From Bariatricus massiliensis (GTDB taxonomy: Bacteria > Bacillota > Clostridia > Lachnospirales > Lachnospiraceae): a stretch of DNA of 64,000 nt. The stretch spans positions 1,313,617-1,377,616 of the forward strand of contig NZ_LT574838.1 in the NCBI RefSeq assembly GCF_900086725.1, in the 5' to 3' direction. Below, piece after piece: positions 50,577 through 59,642 of this stretch. A program made the position numbers and the translations under genes. The stretch's first letter is position 1. Each line of letters starts with the position of its first letter. The notes below the pieces were generated by a model. The model had not been told where the DNA came from. It did not search any database and was given only the letters and a program-made list of their open reading frames with translations.

Positions 50577-51614
50577 ATGATGAAAGCTGCATACCTAAAA
50601 GAGAAAATGAACATAATTATCCGGGATGACCGTCCTCTTCCGGAGCCTGACGACAGTCAAGTCCTGATTAAAATGGAATTTTGCGGTGTCTGTGGTTCAG
50701 ACGTGCATTTTTACAGAGAGGGAAAGGTTGGCGATACCCCAGCTCCCAAAGACTTTATTCTTGGGCATGAAGCAGCCGGCACCATTATAAAGGCCGGGAA
50801 AAATGTAAGCGGGCTGAATCCGGGTGACCGGGTAGCCCTTGAACCCGGTTATACTTGCGGGAAATGTGAATTCTGTAAAACGGGCCGCTATAATTTATGC
50901 CCCGATGTCCAGTTCTTTGCCGCGCCGCCGGTCTCCGGGGCGCTTCAGGAATATGTGGTACATCCGGCAGATATGTGTTTCAAACTGCCGGACAACGTCA
51001 GCACAGAGGAAGGGGCCCTTGTGGAACCTCTGGCCGTAGGTATGCATGCGGCGGCACAGGCCGGTGTCACGCTTGGCAGCAGTGTCCTCATTCTTGGCGG
51101 AGGATGCATCGGCCTCGTCACCCTTTTGGCAGCAAAAGCCCGGGGAGCTTCCAATATTGTTGTTGTGGATTTGTTCCAGAAACGTCTTGATATGGCAAAG
51201 GAAATGGGAGCCACCGCTGTCATCAACGCAGAAAGCGAAGACGTGGCCGCCCGTGTAAAAGAAGTGTTTGGAGACTTGGGCGCGGACATCGTATTCGAAA
51301 CGGCCGGAGCCATCTCTACCATCCAGCAGACTCCCTACTACGTCAAACCGGGGGGAACGGTCTGTCTTGTCGGTATGGCCGCAGAAAGTATGGTGAACTA
51401 CAATTTTAACCAGATCATGATGAAAGAAGTCACGATTAAATCTGTTTTCCGCTACCGCAATCTTTACCCCGCTGCCATCGCCGCCATTGCAAGTGGGGCA
51501 GTCAATGTAGAGCAGATTGTCACCCACCGTTTTAAATTTGAAGACAGTGACTTAGCGTTTCACACTGCCGTAGTCCATGCCAAGGATGAAATAAAAGAAG
51601 TCATAGAATTCTAA
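50577..51614 (+). CDS. Zinc-dependent medium-chain polyol dehydrogenase (sorbitol dehydrogenase-like)
   Basis: 345 residues. Catalytic zinc region GVCGSDVHFYREG and GHEAAGTI, structural zinc cysteines CGKCEFCKTGRYNLC, nucleotide loop LGGGCIGLVTL. A paralogue of the enzyme at 28138-29202 with extended identity around these motifs. Oxidises an alditol to a ketose, which could feed the neighbouring PfkB kinase or the convergent DhaK/DhaL enzymes. Single-gene unit between its own promoter and a shared terminator. RBS AAAGGAGG. Confidence 0.92.
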   Translation: MMKAAYLKEKMNIIIRDDRPLPEPDDSQVLIKMEFCGVCGSDVHFYREGKVGDTPAPKDFILGHEAAGTIIKAGKNVSGLNPGDRVALEPGYTCGKCEFCKTGRYNLCPDVQFFAAPPVSGALQEYVVHPADMCFKLPDNVSTEEGALVEPLAVGMHAAAQAGVTLGSSVLILGGGCIGLVTLLAAKARGASNIVVVDLFQKRLDMAKEMGATAVINAESEDVAARVKEVFGDLGADIVFETAGAISTIQQTPYYVKPGGTVCLVGMAAESMVNYNFNQIMMKEVTIKSVFRYRNLYPAAIAAIASGAVNVEQIVTHRFKFEDSDLAFHTAVVHAKDEIKEVIEF

Positions 51615-51627
51615 TTCCCACACACAG

Positions 51628-51672
51628 AATGGGGAAAGCCTTCGGGGTCATATCCCCCATGCTTTCCCCATT
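51628..51672. terminator. Bidirectional terminator between dehydrogenase and DhaL genes
   Basis: 12-base stem AATGGGGAAAGC/GCTTTCCCCATT (51628-51639, 51661-51672) with an inner GGGG/CCCC pair, followed by TTTTCTTG on the plus strand. Confidence 0.8.
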
Positions 51673-51686
51673 TTCTTGTTCACAAA

Positions 51687-52328
51687 TTATCTAAGCATTT
51701 CTATCATTCCGTCCGCCATGGCACACAGTATGATACAGCAGGATGTAGCCCCTGCATCCAGCACTCCACGGGAACGCTCTCCCAGACGGCTGGAACGGCC
51801 AAATTTGGCCACCATATCTTTCGTAGAGTCTCTGCCCGCCTCAGCAGCCGCTTTCATAGCGCTCAGGGCATCCGCAAAGCCGATGCCCTCGGATGCCGAC
51901 TTTTTCAGTGATTCTACCGCCGGGGCAAGGGTATCTACCAGCGTCTTATCACCGACCTTAGCCTCCACGATTTCACACAGACCGTTAAGCCCGGCTTCCA
52001 GCATAGCGGCAAGCTGCCCTACTTGTATTTCCTCGAACTCCTCACCGGCCTCCGCCATATCCATAAAAATAGTACCGTAAATCGGCCCCATAGAACCGCC
52101 AATTTCATTTAAGAGAATCATGCCTAGTTCATCCAGCCCTTCGCTGAAGGTAAATTCTTCGTCTTGAAACCGCTCCTCGAACACGCTGAACCCTTTGTTC
52201 ATATTCATGCCGTGGTCGCCGTCACCGATCAGGCCGTCCACTTCGCCCAGATAAGCTTTGTTCTCCTGAATTGCCTTTACAATCTTTAAAAGTACTGGTT
52301 TTCCGTCTGCATTATAAAATGTATTCAT
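51687..52328 (-). CDS. Dihydroxyacetone kinase DhaL-type nucleotide-binding subunit
   Basis: 213-residue all-helical DhaL domain with the Mg-nucleotide motif GDGDHGMNM (about 35-43), a second conserved loop GGSMGPIYG and GVLDAGATSC near the C-terminus. It acts with DhaK, encoded 16 bases upstream. The GDGDHG.N form resembles DhaL subunits that hold ADP and are rephosphorylated by the PTS protein DhaM, but no dhaM gene is in the window, so ATP-dependent ketose phosphorylation is the alternative. Last gene of the 59602-51687 operon. Confidence 0.88.
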   Translation of the reverse strand: MNTFYNADGKPVLLKIVKAIQENKAYLGEVDGLIGDGDHGMNMNKGFSVFEERFQDEEFTFSEGLDELGMILLNEIGGSMGPIYGTIFMDMAEAGEEFEEIQVGQLAAMLEAGLNGLCEIVEAKVGDKTLVDTLAPAVESLKKSASEGIGFADALSAMKAAAEAGRDSTKDMVAKFGRSSRLGERSRGVLDAGATSCCIILCAMADGMIEMLR

Positions 52329-52344
52329 TCTTCCTTCTTCCTTC

Positions 52345-53340
52345 CTAAAACTGCTTTAGTCCCATGCTGTTGACCGGCAAATCAATCAGCTCCTTCAGCT
52401 CATCATCCAACTTCATAACAGTGAGGGTAGCCCCCATCATTTCCAGAGAGGTAAAATAATTCCCTACATAAGCTTTATAGGTTTTGATTCCCTTCTCCGC
52501 AAGGATTTTGTCAATCTCATCATAGAGCACATACAGTTCCATAACCGGAGTCGCCCCCAGACCGGACACAAGAACAACCACCTCGTCTCCGGATTCAAAC
52601 GGGTAATCCGGTACCACGATTTCTACCATACGCTTTGCCATCTCCGCTGCGGTCTCCAGCGGGCAGACCTCTATTCCGGGTTCTCCGTGGTGCCCGATAC
52701 CCACTTCCATGGTACCGTCCTTAATCTCAAAATTAGGATGCCCTACCGCCGGCAGTGTGCAAGGTGTGAGACCGATTCCAACGCTCCGTGTATGGTCGAT
52801 TGCCTTCTGTGCAGCCGCGATTACTTCGTCCAGACTTCCTCCCAGCGCGGCCTTTGCGCCGCCGGCCTTCCACATCAGGACTTCTCCCGCTACGCCCCGC
52901 CGTTTTTCTCTCTGGTCCTTCGGCGCAGACGCTACATCATCGTTGGCCACCACCGTTTTCACCGTGAGGCCCTGTTTTTTCGCCATTTTCACAGCCATTT
53001 TCACATTCATGTTGTCCCCGGAATAGTTTCCGTAGAGACAGGCCACACCTTTTCCGCCGTCTGCCGCCTTGAAAGCGTCCAGAAAAGCCGCCGCAGTCGG
53101 GGAAGAACAGATTTCTCCTACCGCGACCGCATCGCACAGATTCTTGCCGCAGTATCCGACAAAGGCGGGCTTGTGCCCGGAACCGCCTCCAGTCACCACC
53201 CCTACTTTTCCTTCCGGGATATTTTTAGCCTTTACCACTCTGGGGTTGTCTGTCTTCTCCACGATATCACTGTGAGTCTTCAAAAACCCCTTCAGCATCT
53301 CATCCACAATATGATCCGGGTCGTTCAAAATTCTCTGCAT
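52345..53340 (-). CDS. Dihydroxyacetone kinase DhaK-type substrate-binding subunit
   Basis: 331 residues, usual DhaK length. Glycine loop GGGSGHKPAF (about 51-60), covalent substrate His in GHHGEPG (His218 by count) and GDNMNVKMA region. Binds the ketose carbonyl while DhaL transfers phosphate. In an importer operon with a fucose-isomerase-like enzyme and an aldo/keto reductase, the substrate is more likely a short ketose derived from the imported sugar than dihydroxyacetone from glycerol. RBS AGGAGGA. Confidence 0.9.
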   Translation of the reverse strand: MQRILNDPDHIVDEMLKGFLKTHSDIVEKTDNPRVVKAKNIPEGKVGVVTGGGSGHKPAFVGYCGKNLCDAVAVGEICSSPTAAAFLDAFKAADGGKGVACLYGNYSGDNMNVKMAVKMAKKQGLTVKTVVANDDVASAPKDQREKRRGVAGEVLMWKAGGAKAALGGSLDEVIAAAQKAIDHTRSVGIGLTPCTLPAVGHPNFEIKDGTMEVGIGHHGEPGIEVCPLETAAEMAKRMVEIVVPDYPFESGDEVVVLVSGLGATPVMELYVLYDEIDKILAEKGIKTYKAYVGNYFTSLEMMGATLTVMKLDDELKELIDLPVNSMGLKQF

Positions 53341-53366
53341 TTTTATGTCCTCCTGTTATGTTAATA

Positions 53367-54359
53367 CTAGTCCTCTCTGTATGGCGGTGTCAAGAATTCT
53401 TTCCCAACCTGTACCGGTACATGTTTTGCCACGATGGCCTCCATCTCAAGACACTGCTCCGGTGTCAGCGACCATCCCAGTACTCCCGGAATGTCATCCA
53501 GCTGGGCAGGATTTCTGGCTCCCCAAAGAGCGCAGGAAACTCCCTTGTCCAGCACCCAGCGCACCGCAAGCTCTGATACCGTCTTGCCAAATTGTTTTGC
53601 GTACTCCTTCAACTCATCCACCGCCGCAATATGATTGGCAAAGTTCTCACCCTGAAATTTAGGATCCGTCTCGTTTCTCATATCTCCCTCACGGAACTTC
53701 ATGCCCACATAATATTTGCCGGAGAGCATGCCACGGCAGAGTGAACTGTAAGAGAGTACATTGATGTCATTTTCCAGACAATAAGGTATCTGATCTTCAA
53801 ACAGTTTGTTCTCCAAAATATTGTAGGACGGCTGCAGTGTGTGAATCGGCGCAGTCTTCCGCCACTCGTCCATCTGCGCATTGGACATATTGGATACACC
53901 GATTGCCCGTATTTTCCCTTCTTTAATCAGCTCCATCATCGTTCCCGCAGTCTCCGCAAAGGGCACTTTGATATCCGCCCAGTGAATCTGGTACAAATCG
54001 ATGTGGTCCGTGCGAAGCCGTTTTAGGCTCAGCTCTACTTCTCTGCGTATCGTCTCCGGACGGCAGTCGCGGTAAACATTGCCCTCTGCGTCCCAGCTCA
54101 GTCCACATTTAGTAGCCAGAACCGCCTTGTTCCTGTATCCGCCCTCAGAGAGTGCTTTCCCCACGACCTCCTCGGAATGGCCCTGCCCGTATACCGGGGC
54201 AGTATCAACTACCGTGATGCCCATGTCAAGCGCTTTTCTTATTGTCTGCACTGCCTCCTCAACGTTCGTGTCGCCCCAGTCTCCGCCGCCGATTGCCCAA
54301 GTACCGAGACCTACTCTTGATAGCTCCAGACCATCCACCTGTGTTTTTTTGTACTCCAT
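53367..54359 (-). CDS. Aldo/keto reductase
   Basis: 330 residues, a normal AKR without Fe-S tail. Catalytic tetrad context: Asp in VVDTAPVYG, Tyr in the same stretch, Lys in LATKCGLSW and His in YQIHWAD. Cofactor-binding end: WVLDKGVSCALWGARN. Probably reduces or oxidises the sugar or aldehyde handled by this operon. Located between the importer permease and DhaK genes, with RBS AAAGGAGG. Confidence 0.9.
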   Translation of the reverse strand: MEYKKTQVDGLELSRVGLGTWAIGGGDWGDTNVEEAVQTIRKALDMGITVVDTAPVYGQGHSEEVVGKALSEGGYRNKAVLATKCGLSWDAEGNVYRDCRPETIRREVELSLKRLRTDHIDLYQIHWADIKVPFAETAGTMMELIKEGKIRAIGVSNMSNAQMDEWRKTAPIHTLQPSYNILENKLFEDQIPYCLENDINVLSYSSLCRGMLSGKYYVGMKFREGDMRNETDPKFQGENFANHIAAVDELKEYAKQFGKTVSELAVRWVLDKGVSCALWGARNPAQLDDIPGVLGWSLTPEQCLEMEAIVAKHVPVQVGKEFLTPPYRED

Positions 54360-54391
54360 ACCAAAACCTCCTTTGATATCTAATAAATTAT

Positions 54392-55351
54392 TTACTTAGT
54401 TTCCGTTTTCTTTTTTCTGTCAATGCTGATGAACACAGCCAATACAAGTACAAATCCTTTTACAATACTCTGCAGATATGGGGAAAGCCCCATCATGTTC
54501 ATGCCATTGCTGAGAATCTGGATGATAAACGCTCCCAGAATCGTTCCTCCGATGCCGCCCACGCCGCCGGACAGCGGTGTCCCGCCGACTACGACCGCCG
54601 CGATTACATCCAGCTCAAATCCTTCGCCCAATGTAGCTGTGGCCGCAAGCACACGCGCGCTCTGCAGCAGCCCGGCTATACCGAACATGACTCCGGCGAA
54701 CACGTACACAAGGATTTTCGTCTTTACGACCTTAATTCCGGCCAGCGCCGCTACACGTTCTCCGCCGCCTACCGCTCTGGCTTCTTTTCCAAATGGAGTT
54801 TTTTCAAGAATAATATAAGAAATAATTACAATTATCACCATGAAAAATGCCGTGTTTGGAATATTAAAAAAAGCTCTTCCTGCAAAAACTTTCAGAAACT
54901 TCTGGTCCTTGATTTGAATGGGCACTCCCTGTGTCAGAATCAAAACTACGCCCCGCAGCGCGGTCAGAGTTCCCATCGTAGTGATAAAGGACGGAACACG
55001 TCCCACCGCGAATACGATTCCGTTGATAAGTCCGCACAGGCCGCCGGCAATGATTGCAAAAACAAAGGCAAAAATGCCAAACCGCGGCACGGTCAGCGCG
55101 GTCACAACAGCGGAAAAAGCCAAGACTGAGCCCACCGACAAGTCAATGGAGCCCGTCATAATGACGAAAGTAGCTCCCATCGCCGATACAAGCAGTGTCA
55201 CGACTTGAACCAAAATAACTGTAAAGTTATTCCATGAAAAAAAGCGGTTGTTCATGAATCCGAACACAACGCACATTACAACAAGAAATATAATGGGAAA
55301 ATAATCGCGGAACGCTTTCCCCTTCATCCGCTCCTTTAAATTTAGCTTCAT
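54392..55351 (-). CDS. CUT2 sugar ABC importer, permease
   Basis: 319-residue RbsC-type permease with about eight to ten helices: SAMGATFVIMTGSIDLSVGSVLA, AVGGGERVAALAGIKV and VGGTPLSGGVGGIGG. Partner of the ATPase at 55375-56853 (23-base gap) and the receptor at 56959-58107. RBS GAGGAGG. Confidence 0.92.
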   Translation of the reverse strand: MKLNLKERMKGKAFRDYFPIIFLVVMCVVFGFMNNRFFSWNNFTVILVQVVTLLVSAMGATFVIMTGSIDLSVGSVLAFSAVVTALTVPRFGIFAFVFAIIAGGLCGLINGIVFAVGRVPSFITTMGTLTALRGVVLILTQGVPIQIKDQKFLKVFAGRAFFNIPNTAFFMVIIVIISYIILEKTPFGKEARAVGGGERVAALAGIKVVKTKILVYVFAGVMFGIAGLLQSARVLAATATLGEGFELDVIAAVVVGGTPLSGGVGGIGGTILGAFIIQILSNGMNMMGLSPYLQSIVKGFVLVLAVFISIDRKKKTETK

Positions 55352-55374
55352 AGTCTTCTCCTCCTCATTGTCCC

Positions 55375-56853
55375 TTACAACATGTAAGTAATCATACTTT
55401 CTTCCGTAGGAACTTCATCAAATTCATACATTTTACTCATTTCACCCCGCCTGAGAATCATAGTGCGGTCACAGAGCCCGATCAATTCTCCCAAGTCTTC
55501 GCTCAGCATAATAATTGCCATGCCCTCTTTTGCCAGATTACTGATAACTGTATAAATCTCCAATCTCGCTCCCACATCAATTCCACGTGTTGGATTATTA
55601 AGCAGAAGAATTCTGGGATTTGTGGCAAGACATTTTGCAATCACAACCTTCTGCATATTTCCGCCGCTCAATGAATCACAGGGCATTTCGCCAGAGTTGG
55701 TCTTGATAGTCACTTTTTCTATCATTTCGTCGGCTGTCTTTTTTTCTTTTACTCTGTCTATAAAGATACCCTTTCTCTTCATTGCTCCCATGTTGATATT
55801 ATCTTTTATAGAAAAGGTCGTAATCAGACCTTCCAATGTCCTCTCTCCCGGCAGCAGGGAAAATCCTGCCTTCATGGCGTCGTGAGGATTTTTATGTAAA
55901 TACTCTTTATTCTTAACCCAGATTTTTCCGGCAGTCTCTTTTTCATCGCCGAAAAGTATGCTCAAAAACTCGTCTCCTCCGGAGCCCTTCAGGCCTCCTA
56001 CTCCTAGTATCTCGCCTTCGTGCAGTTCGAAGGTGATGTCCTTCAGATTATCCCCGGCAGACAACCCTTCCACCTTCAATACGATTTCGCCGGAAAGACT
56101 CTTCTTCTTTTCCGGATAAATCGTAGATAGTTTTCTTCCAACCATTAGCTGCTGGATTTCTTCCTGTGTCACTTCACTGATAACTTTATCCGTGACCCAT
56201 TTTCCGTCCTTCATGATTGTGGCAGTATCCGCAATCTCAAAAATCTCATTCATATGGTGCGTAACGACACCGATTGCCATCCCCCGCTCCTTGAGCCTCT
56301 TTACAATATGAAGGAATGCTTTTACTTCATTGTAATTGAGGAATGCAGTTGATTCATCAAAGAAAATAACTTTGGGATCATAGGCAAGCCCTCTTGCCAC
56401 TTCTATTGTCTTCCACTGTCCGAGATTCAGCGTCTGTATGGGATCTGTGGCCTTAAAGTCAACTCCTATTTCATCCAAAATCTTCTGAGCAGCGGCGTTT
56501 AATTTTTTTCGGTTTATTAGTCCTGCCGGGTTTCTGAATTCCCGAAGACGGTTGATATAAATATTCTCCGCAATACTTAAAAACGGATTGATGGTCGTTT
56601 CCTGAAATACATAAGCCACACCGGACATAGCCGCCTCTACATAACTGCTCGGTTCAAATGGCTGCCCGTCCAAGAGCACCTCTCCCTCATCTTTTTTGTG
56701 GATACCCGATACAATTTTCAATAGAGTGGATTTCCCGGCGCCGTTCTCGCCTACAATGGCTCTGATCTCTCCGGAGCGAAATGTCACACTTACATTGTCA
56801 ACGGCAACTGTAGGGCCAAATCGTTTGCTTACATTTTTAACGGTAAAATTCAC
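55375..56853 (-). CDS. CUT2 sugar ABC importer, tandem ATPase with altered second Walker B
   Basis: 492 residues from GTG 56853 (AGGAG eight bases upstream). The longer frame beginning at ATG 56922 would translate through the intercistronic hairpin and is rejected. Domain 1: GENGAGKST, LNLGQWKTIEVARG, FFDESTAFLN (Pro replaced by Ser). Domain 2: GLKGSGGDE, LSGGNMQKVVIAK, but Walker B reads LLNNPTRGIDVG, with Asn-Asn where Asp-Glu is usual. The second site is probably non-catalytic, leaving one hydrolytic site as in other asymmetric ABC ATPases. Confidence 0.9.
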   Translation of the reverse strand: MNFTVKNVSKRFGPTVAVDNVSVTFRSGEIRAIVGENGAGKSTLLKIVSGIHKKDEGEVLLDGQPFEPSSYVEAAMSGVAYVFQETTINPFLSIAENIYINRLREFRNPAGLINRKKLNAAAQKILDEIGVDFKATDPIQTLNLGQWKTIEVARGLAYDPKVIFFDESTAFLNYNEVKAFLHIVKRLKERGMAIGVVTHHMNEIFEIADTATIMKDGKWVTDKVISEVTQEEIQQLMVGRKLSTIYPEKKKSLSGEIVLKVEGLSAGDNLKDITFELHEGEILGVGGLKGSGGDEFLSILFGDEKETAGKIWVKNKEYLHKNPHDAMKAGFSLLPGERTLEGLITTFSIKDNINMGAMKRKGIFIDRVKEKKTADEMIEKVTIKTNSGEMPCDSLSGGNMQKVVIAKCLATNPRILLLNNPTRGIDVGARLEIYTVISNLAKEGMAIIMLSEDLGELIGLCDRTMILRRGEMSKMYEFDEVPTEESMITYML

Positions 56854-56881
56854 TTGCTTCACTCCTATCCTCAATTTCAGA

Positions 56882-56928
56882 AAAGGGATTGATGTGCATT
56901 CCGTGAAGAATGCACATATCATCCCTTT
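56882..56928 (-). terminator. Intercistronic hairpin between receptor and ATPase genes
   Basis: Two stacked stems: eight bases (56882-56889 with 56921-56928) and ten bases (56892-56901 with 56908-56917) around a six-base loop, separated by a small internal loop. Lies between the receptor stop (56959) and the GTG start of the ATPase; same arrangement as at 9110-9153. Confidence 0.72.
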
Positions 56929-56958
56929 CTAAAATCTTGCTCTGCTTAAATTTTAATC

Positions 56959-58107
56959 TTAGTATGTAATTGCCGGCGGCTCCGGTGAAGCATCCGGATT
57001 GTAAGTACGTGAATACTCTTCCGCGTCATATGGAGGCAGGAAGTCAACGAATACAGATAAGAAATCATCTACATCGTCTTGGAATACCGGAATCGGTGTA
57101 AGCTTAACATTCCGGTCAGCCGGAAGGTCGAAACCATTTAAGTAATCGTACATCATAGTCACTGCAAATGCGCCCTGCAGCCAATGTCCACCTACGTCAA
57201 ACAGCATCTTTCCGTCTTTTACGCTCATTACGTTCTCTTCATTTAAGTCCATGCAGACAATCTTGATATCTTCGCCTGGCACGTAGCCCAGTGACTGAAC
57301 CGCTGCCAAAACGCCTGTACCTGTTCCGCCGTTGGCTGCCCAGATACCTTTGATGTCAGGATTTCCCTGCAGGAGAGACTCGGTAACTTCTTGAGATTTA
57401 TCACGGACGAAATCTCCTGTGACCTCACCAGCGATCGTAATCTTTTCGCCTTTGCCGGTGTACTCTTTGTAAGCCTTCTCAAAACCGGCCCTTCTGTCAA
57501 CCGCAACAGTAGAACCTGCTGTTCCGTTCACAACGCCCACAACTTTTTCGCCGTCTGCGTTTGCTTCCATACCGTCAAACAACGCACAAGCCATCTGATA
57601 TCCTGACTCTTCGTCGGATGGCCCTATGAATGCCAGATAATTGTCGTATCCCTGCTCACCCGGCGCAATTTCCGGAATATAAGCATCGATTACGATAACC
57701 GGTATATCCGCTGCTTTTGCAGTTTCCAGACATTTTGGCCCCATGTCGAAGTAGGCAACAAAAATCAGGCCGTCAATGCCTGAGTTACAGGCAGTCTCAA
57801 TGTACTCCGCACACTTGTCTGAACTGTCTTCACAGTTATAAGTTGTGATCTTGACCCCCAGTTGATCCGCAACCTGCTCAGAGAGCGTCAGACAGTTATT
57901 CCAGAATTCATGTCCCAGTGACGGTAAAATCATACCAAAATGTAAATCCTCTTTGGCAGGGCTTCCGTCCTTTTGAAGTTTTTCCTTACCGGAACTTGTC
58001 GTTTCCTTTTTCTCCGGTTTTGTCTCCTCTTTCTTGTCACCGCACCCAGCTGTCAGACCGACAACCATCATGGCGCATAGCAACACTGCCATCAGTTTCT
58101 TTTTCAT
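56959..58107 (-). CDS. CUT2 sugar ABC importer, substrate-binding lipoprotein
   Basis: 382 residues from ATG 58107 (AAAGGAGG upstream). Lipoprotein signal ending VVGLTAGCGDKK. RbsB-type receptor, longer than the others: IDGLIFVAYFDMGPKCLETA, IPVIVIDAYIPEIAPG and IKGIWAANGGTGTGVLAAVQS. The C-terminal tail (YNPDASPEPPAITY) is unusual. Second gene of the operon after the isomerase; ligand unknown but presumably an aldose handled by that isomerase. Confidence 0.9.
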   Translation of the reverse strand: MKKKLMAVLLCAMMVVGLTAGCGDKKEETKPEKKETTSSGKEKLQKDGSPAKEDLHFGMILPSLGHEFWNNCLTLSEQVADQLGVKITTYNCEDSSDKCAEYIETACNSGIDGLIFVAYFDMGPKCLETAKAADIPVIVIDAYIPEIAPGEQGYDNYLAFIGPSDEESGYQMACALFDGMEANADGEKVVGVVNGTAGSTVAVDRRAGFEKAYKEYTGKGEKITIAGEVTGDFVRDKSQEVTESLLQGNPDIKGIWAANGGTGTGVLAAVQSLGYVPGEDIKIVCMDLNEENVMSVKDGKMLFDVGGHWLQGAFAVTMMYDYLNGFDLPADRNVKLTPIPVFQDDVDDFLSVFVDFLPPYDAEEYSRTYNPDASPEPPAITY

Positions 58108-58186
58108 TTCATTTCCTCCTTTTTGGTGGTCACCCACTTTTTTTATCTGCATCCGGCCGGAATACAAATTCATCACAAAGCAGTAT

Positions 58187-59602
58187 TTATTCTTCCCCCA
58201 GCATCTCCACGTCGATATTCAACATTTTACAAATCATCTTCAACTCTTCCACATGATTTCCGTACACGGCATGGCAGTGGTTGGCGTCAAACTTATCCAA
58301 AAATATCTCATGGTCAAATGGGAGTTTTGCGAAAACGTGCGGCCATTCTTTTGTCGTCTCCGCCTCTTTCTCCTTCGGCATCTCCACGAACTCTGTGGGG
58401 ATGATAGTCATACGGTATTTGCCTTCATACCTGTTGAGTCTAGCAATCGTGGCCGTCCCCGGCTTTGTCTGCAGGTTCACATGACATCCGCCGCCCGCAT
58501 AAATCTCCAGACATGGATATAAGGTTGTCTTGGCAAGGTTCGCTTTATAATCGTCTGTTCCAGTAACGTAATATGTAGATTGAGAACCGCAGTTGCAGAA
58601 AATCATCACATCATTTTCCGCGTCATAATGGCGGATATCCATAAAGATTACCGGATCATTGGTGAGAAGCTTCAATATCTGCATAGTGAGCGCCGCGTCA
58701 GAGTCGGCTTCACAGGCACACACACATGGCTCCTTCGGCCCGTCCCAGTCATAAGGGTCGTTCATAAACGCAGCACTGAGACACTCGGTACAATAATGAC
58801 GGCTCATTTCATAGTGGCATTTGACGCCGATAAAGTCATATCCGTTTTCTTTTACGATCGCTTTTGTAGCCTCATAATGGCGAATCTGCTCTTTCAGTTT
58901 CTCCTCCGTCAGGCGGTCGCCGTCATACTCAATCGCCCCCACATTCTCACTCAGCCAACGGAATGCCTTCTCCACCTGCTCGTCGTCCACCTCCGCAGCT
59001 TTTCTCACAATCTCTGACTGATCCATATGATCCACGTCCACTCCAAACTGTCTCTCCCAGTCCTGCATACTGACTGTGGAACTGTACATGCCAAGGCTTC
59101 GTCCGCCTAGAAGTCCATACTTCTGACCGTTCAAAGAGGATACGACCTTGGCGCACTTCCCGAACTCTGTAATCTTGCCCAGTACTGCCGGGTCACGGAA
59201 GTCCCCTGCGGCACGGAAATGTTCAATTCCCAGATGGTGCAGCGCTCCTCCGGCTGCCAGCATGGCTACCATGCCCGGCCAATCCGGATTCAAGTTCGCC
59301 GCGAGAAGGAAAGGCCCCTTTCCGTTTTTCGCCGCTATGGCAGAAAAATTAGGGAACGCGAATACTCCATAAGAAAAGATTGTTCCGTCCACACCTTTTG
59401 CTTTCAGCTTCTCCGCCTCTTCTTTCGCCGCTTCTGCTGTATCTACCAGCCGGTCCGCAACGATGACATCCACCGTTCCATCTTTCTTTAATTCTTCCTC
59501 AATGACATCCACCTGAGCCTGTACGATATCCTTTAACTGCTCATGTACTTCTGGATCTCCGTCCGAAAATCCAATCAGTCCTAAAATTGGTTTTCTCACC
59601 AT
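58187..59602 (-). CDS. L-fucose/L-arabinose isomerase-like protein
   Basis: 471 residues from ATG 59602 (AAGGAGG nine bases upstream; an in-frame start at 59644 lacks an RBS). It belongs to the fucose/arabinose isomerase fold: N-terminal region MVRKPILGLIGFSDGDPEV, and C-terminal domain CACEADSDAALTMQILKLLTN and FMDIRHYDAENDVMIFCNCG, where metal-binding Glu/Asp positions of the family fall. It is much shorter than FucI at 33374-35167 and clearly a different subfamily. Substrate unknown; cotranscribed with a CUT2 importer, an aldo/keto reductase and DhaK/DhaL. Confidence 0.82.
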   Translation of the reverse strand: MVRKPILGLIGFSDGDPEVHEQLKDIVQAQVDVIEEELKKDGTVDVIVADRLVDTAEAAKEEAEKLKAKGVDGTIFSYGVFAFPNFSAIAAKNGKGPFLLAANLNPDWPGMVAMLAAGGALHHLGIEHFRAAGDFRDPAVLGKITEFGKCAKVVSSLNGQKYGLLGGRSLGMYSSTVSMQDWERQFGVDVDHMDQSEIVRKAAEVDDEQVEKAFRWLSENVGAIEYDGDRLTEEKLKEQIRHYEATKAIVKENGYDFIGVKCHYEMSRHYCTECLSAAFMNDPYDWDGPKEPCVCACEADSDAALTMQILKLLTNDPVIFMDIRHYDAENDVMIFCNCGSQSTYYVTGTDDYKANLAKTTLYPCLEIYAGGGCHVNLQTKPGTATIARLNRYEGKYRMTIIPTEFVEMPKEKEAETTKEWPHVFAKLPFDHEIFLDKFDANHCHAVYGNHVEELKMICKMLNIDVEMLGEE

Positions 59603-59642
59603 TGTTTTGTTCCTCCTTTTCATGCTCCTTCGGGTTGACCAC

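Noticed and set aside
56854..56922. Upstream ATG extension of the CUT2 ATPase at 55375
   Set aside because: The extra residues are encoded by an intercistronic hairpin and are unlike the family N-terminus; the GTG at 56853 has a proper RBS.
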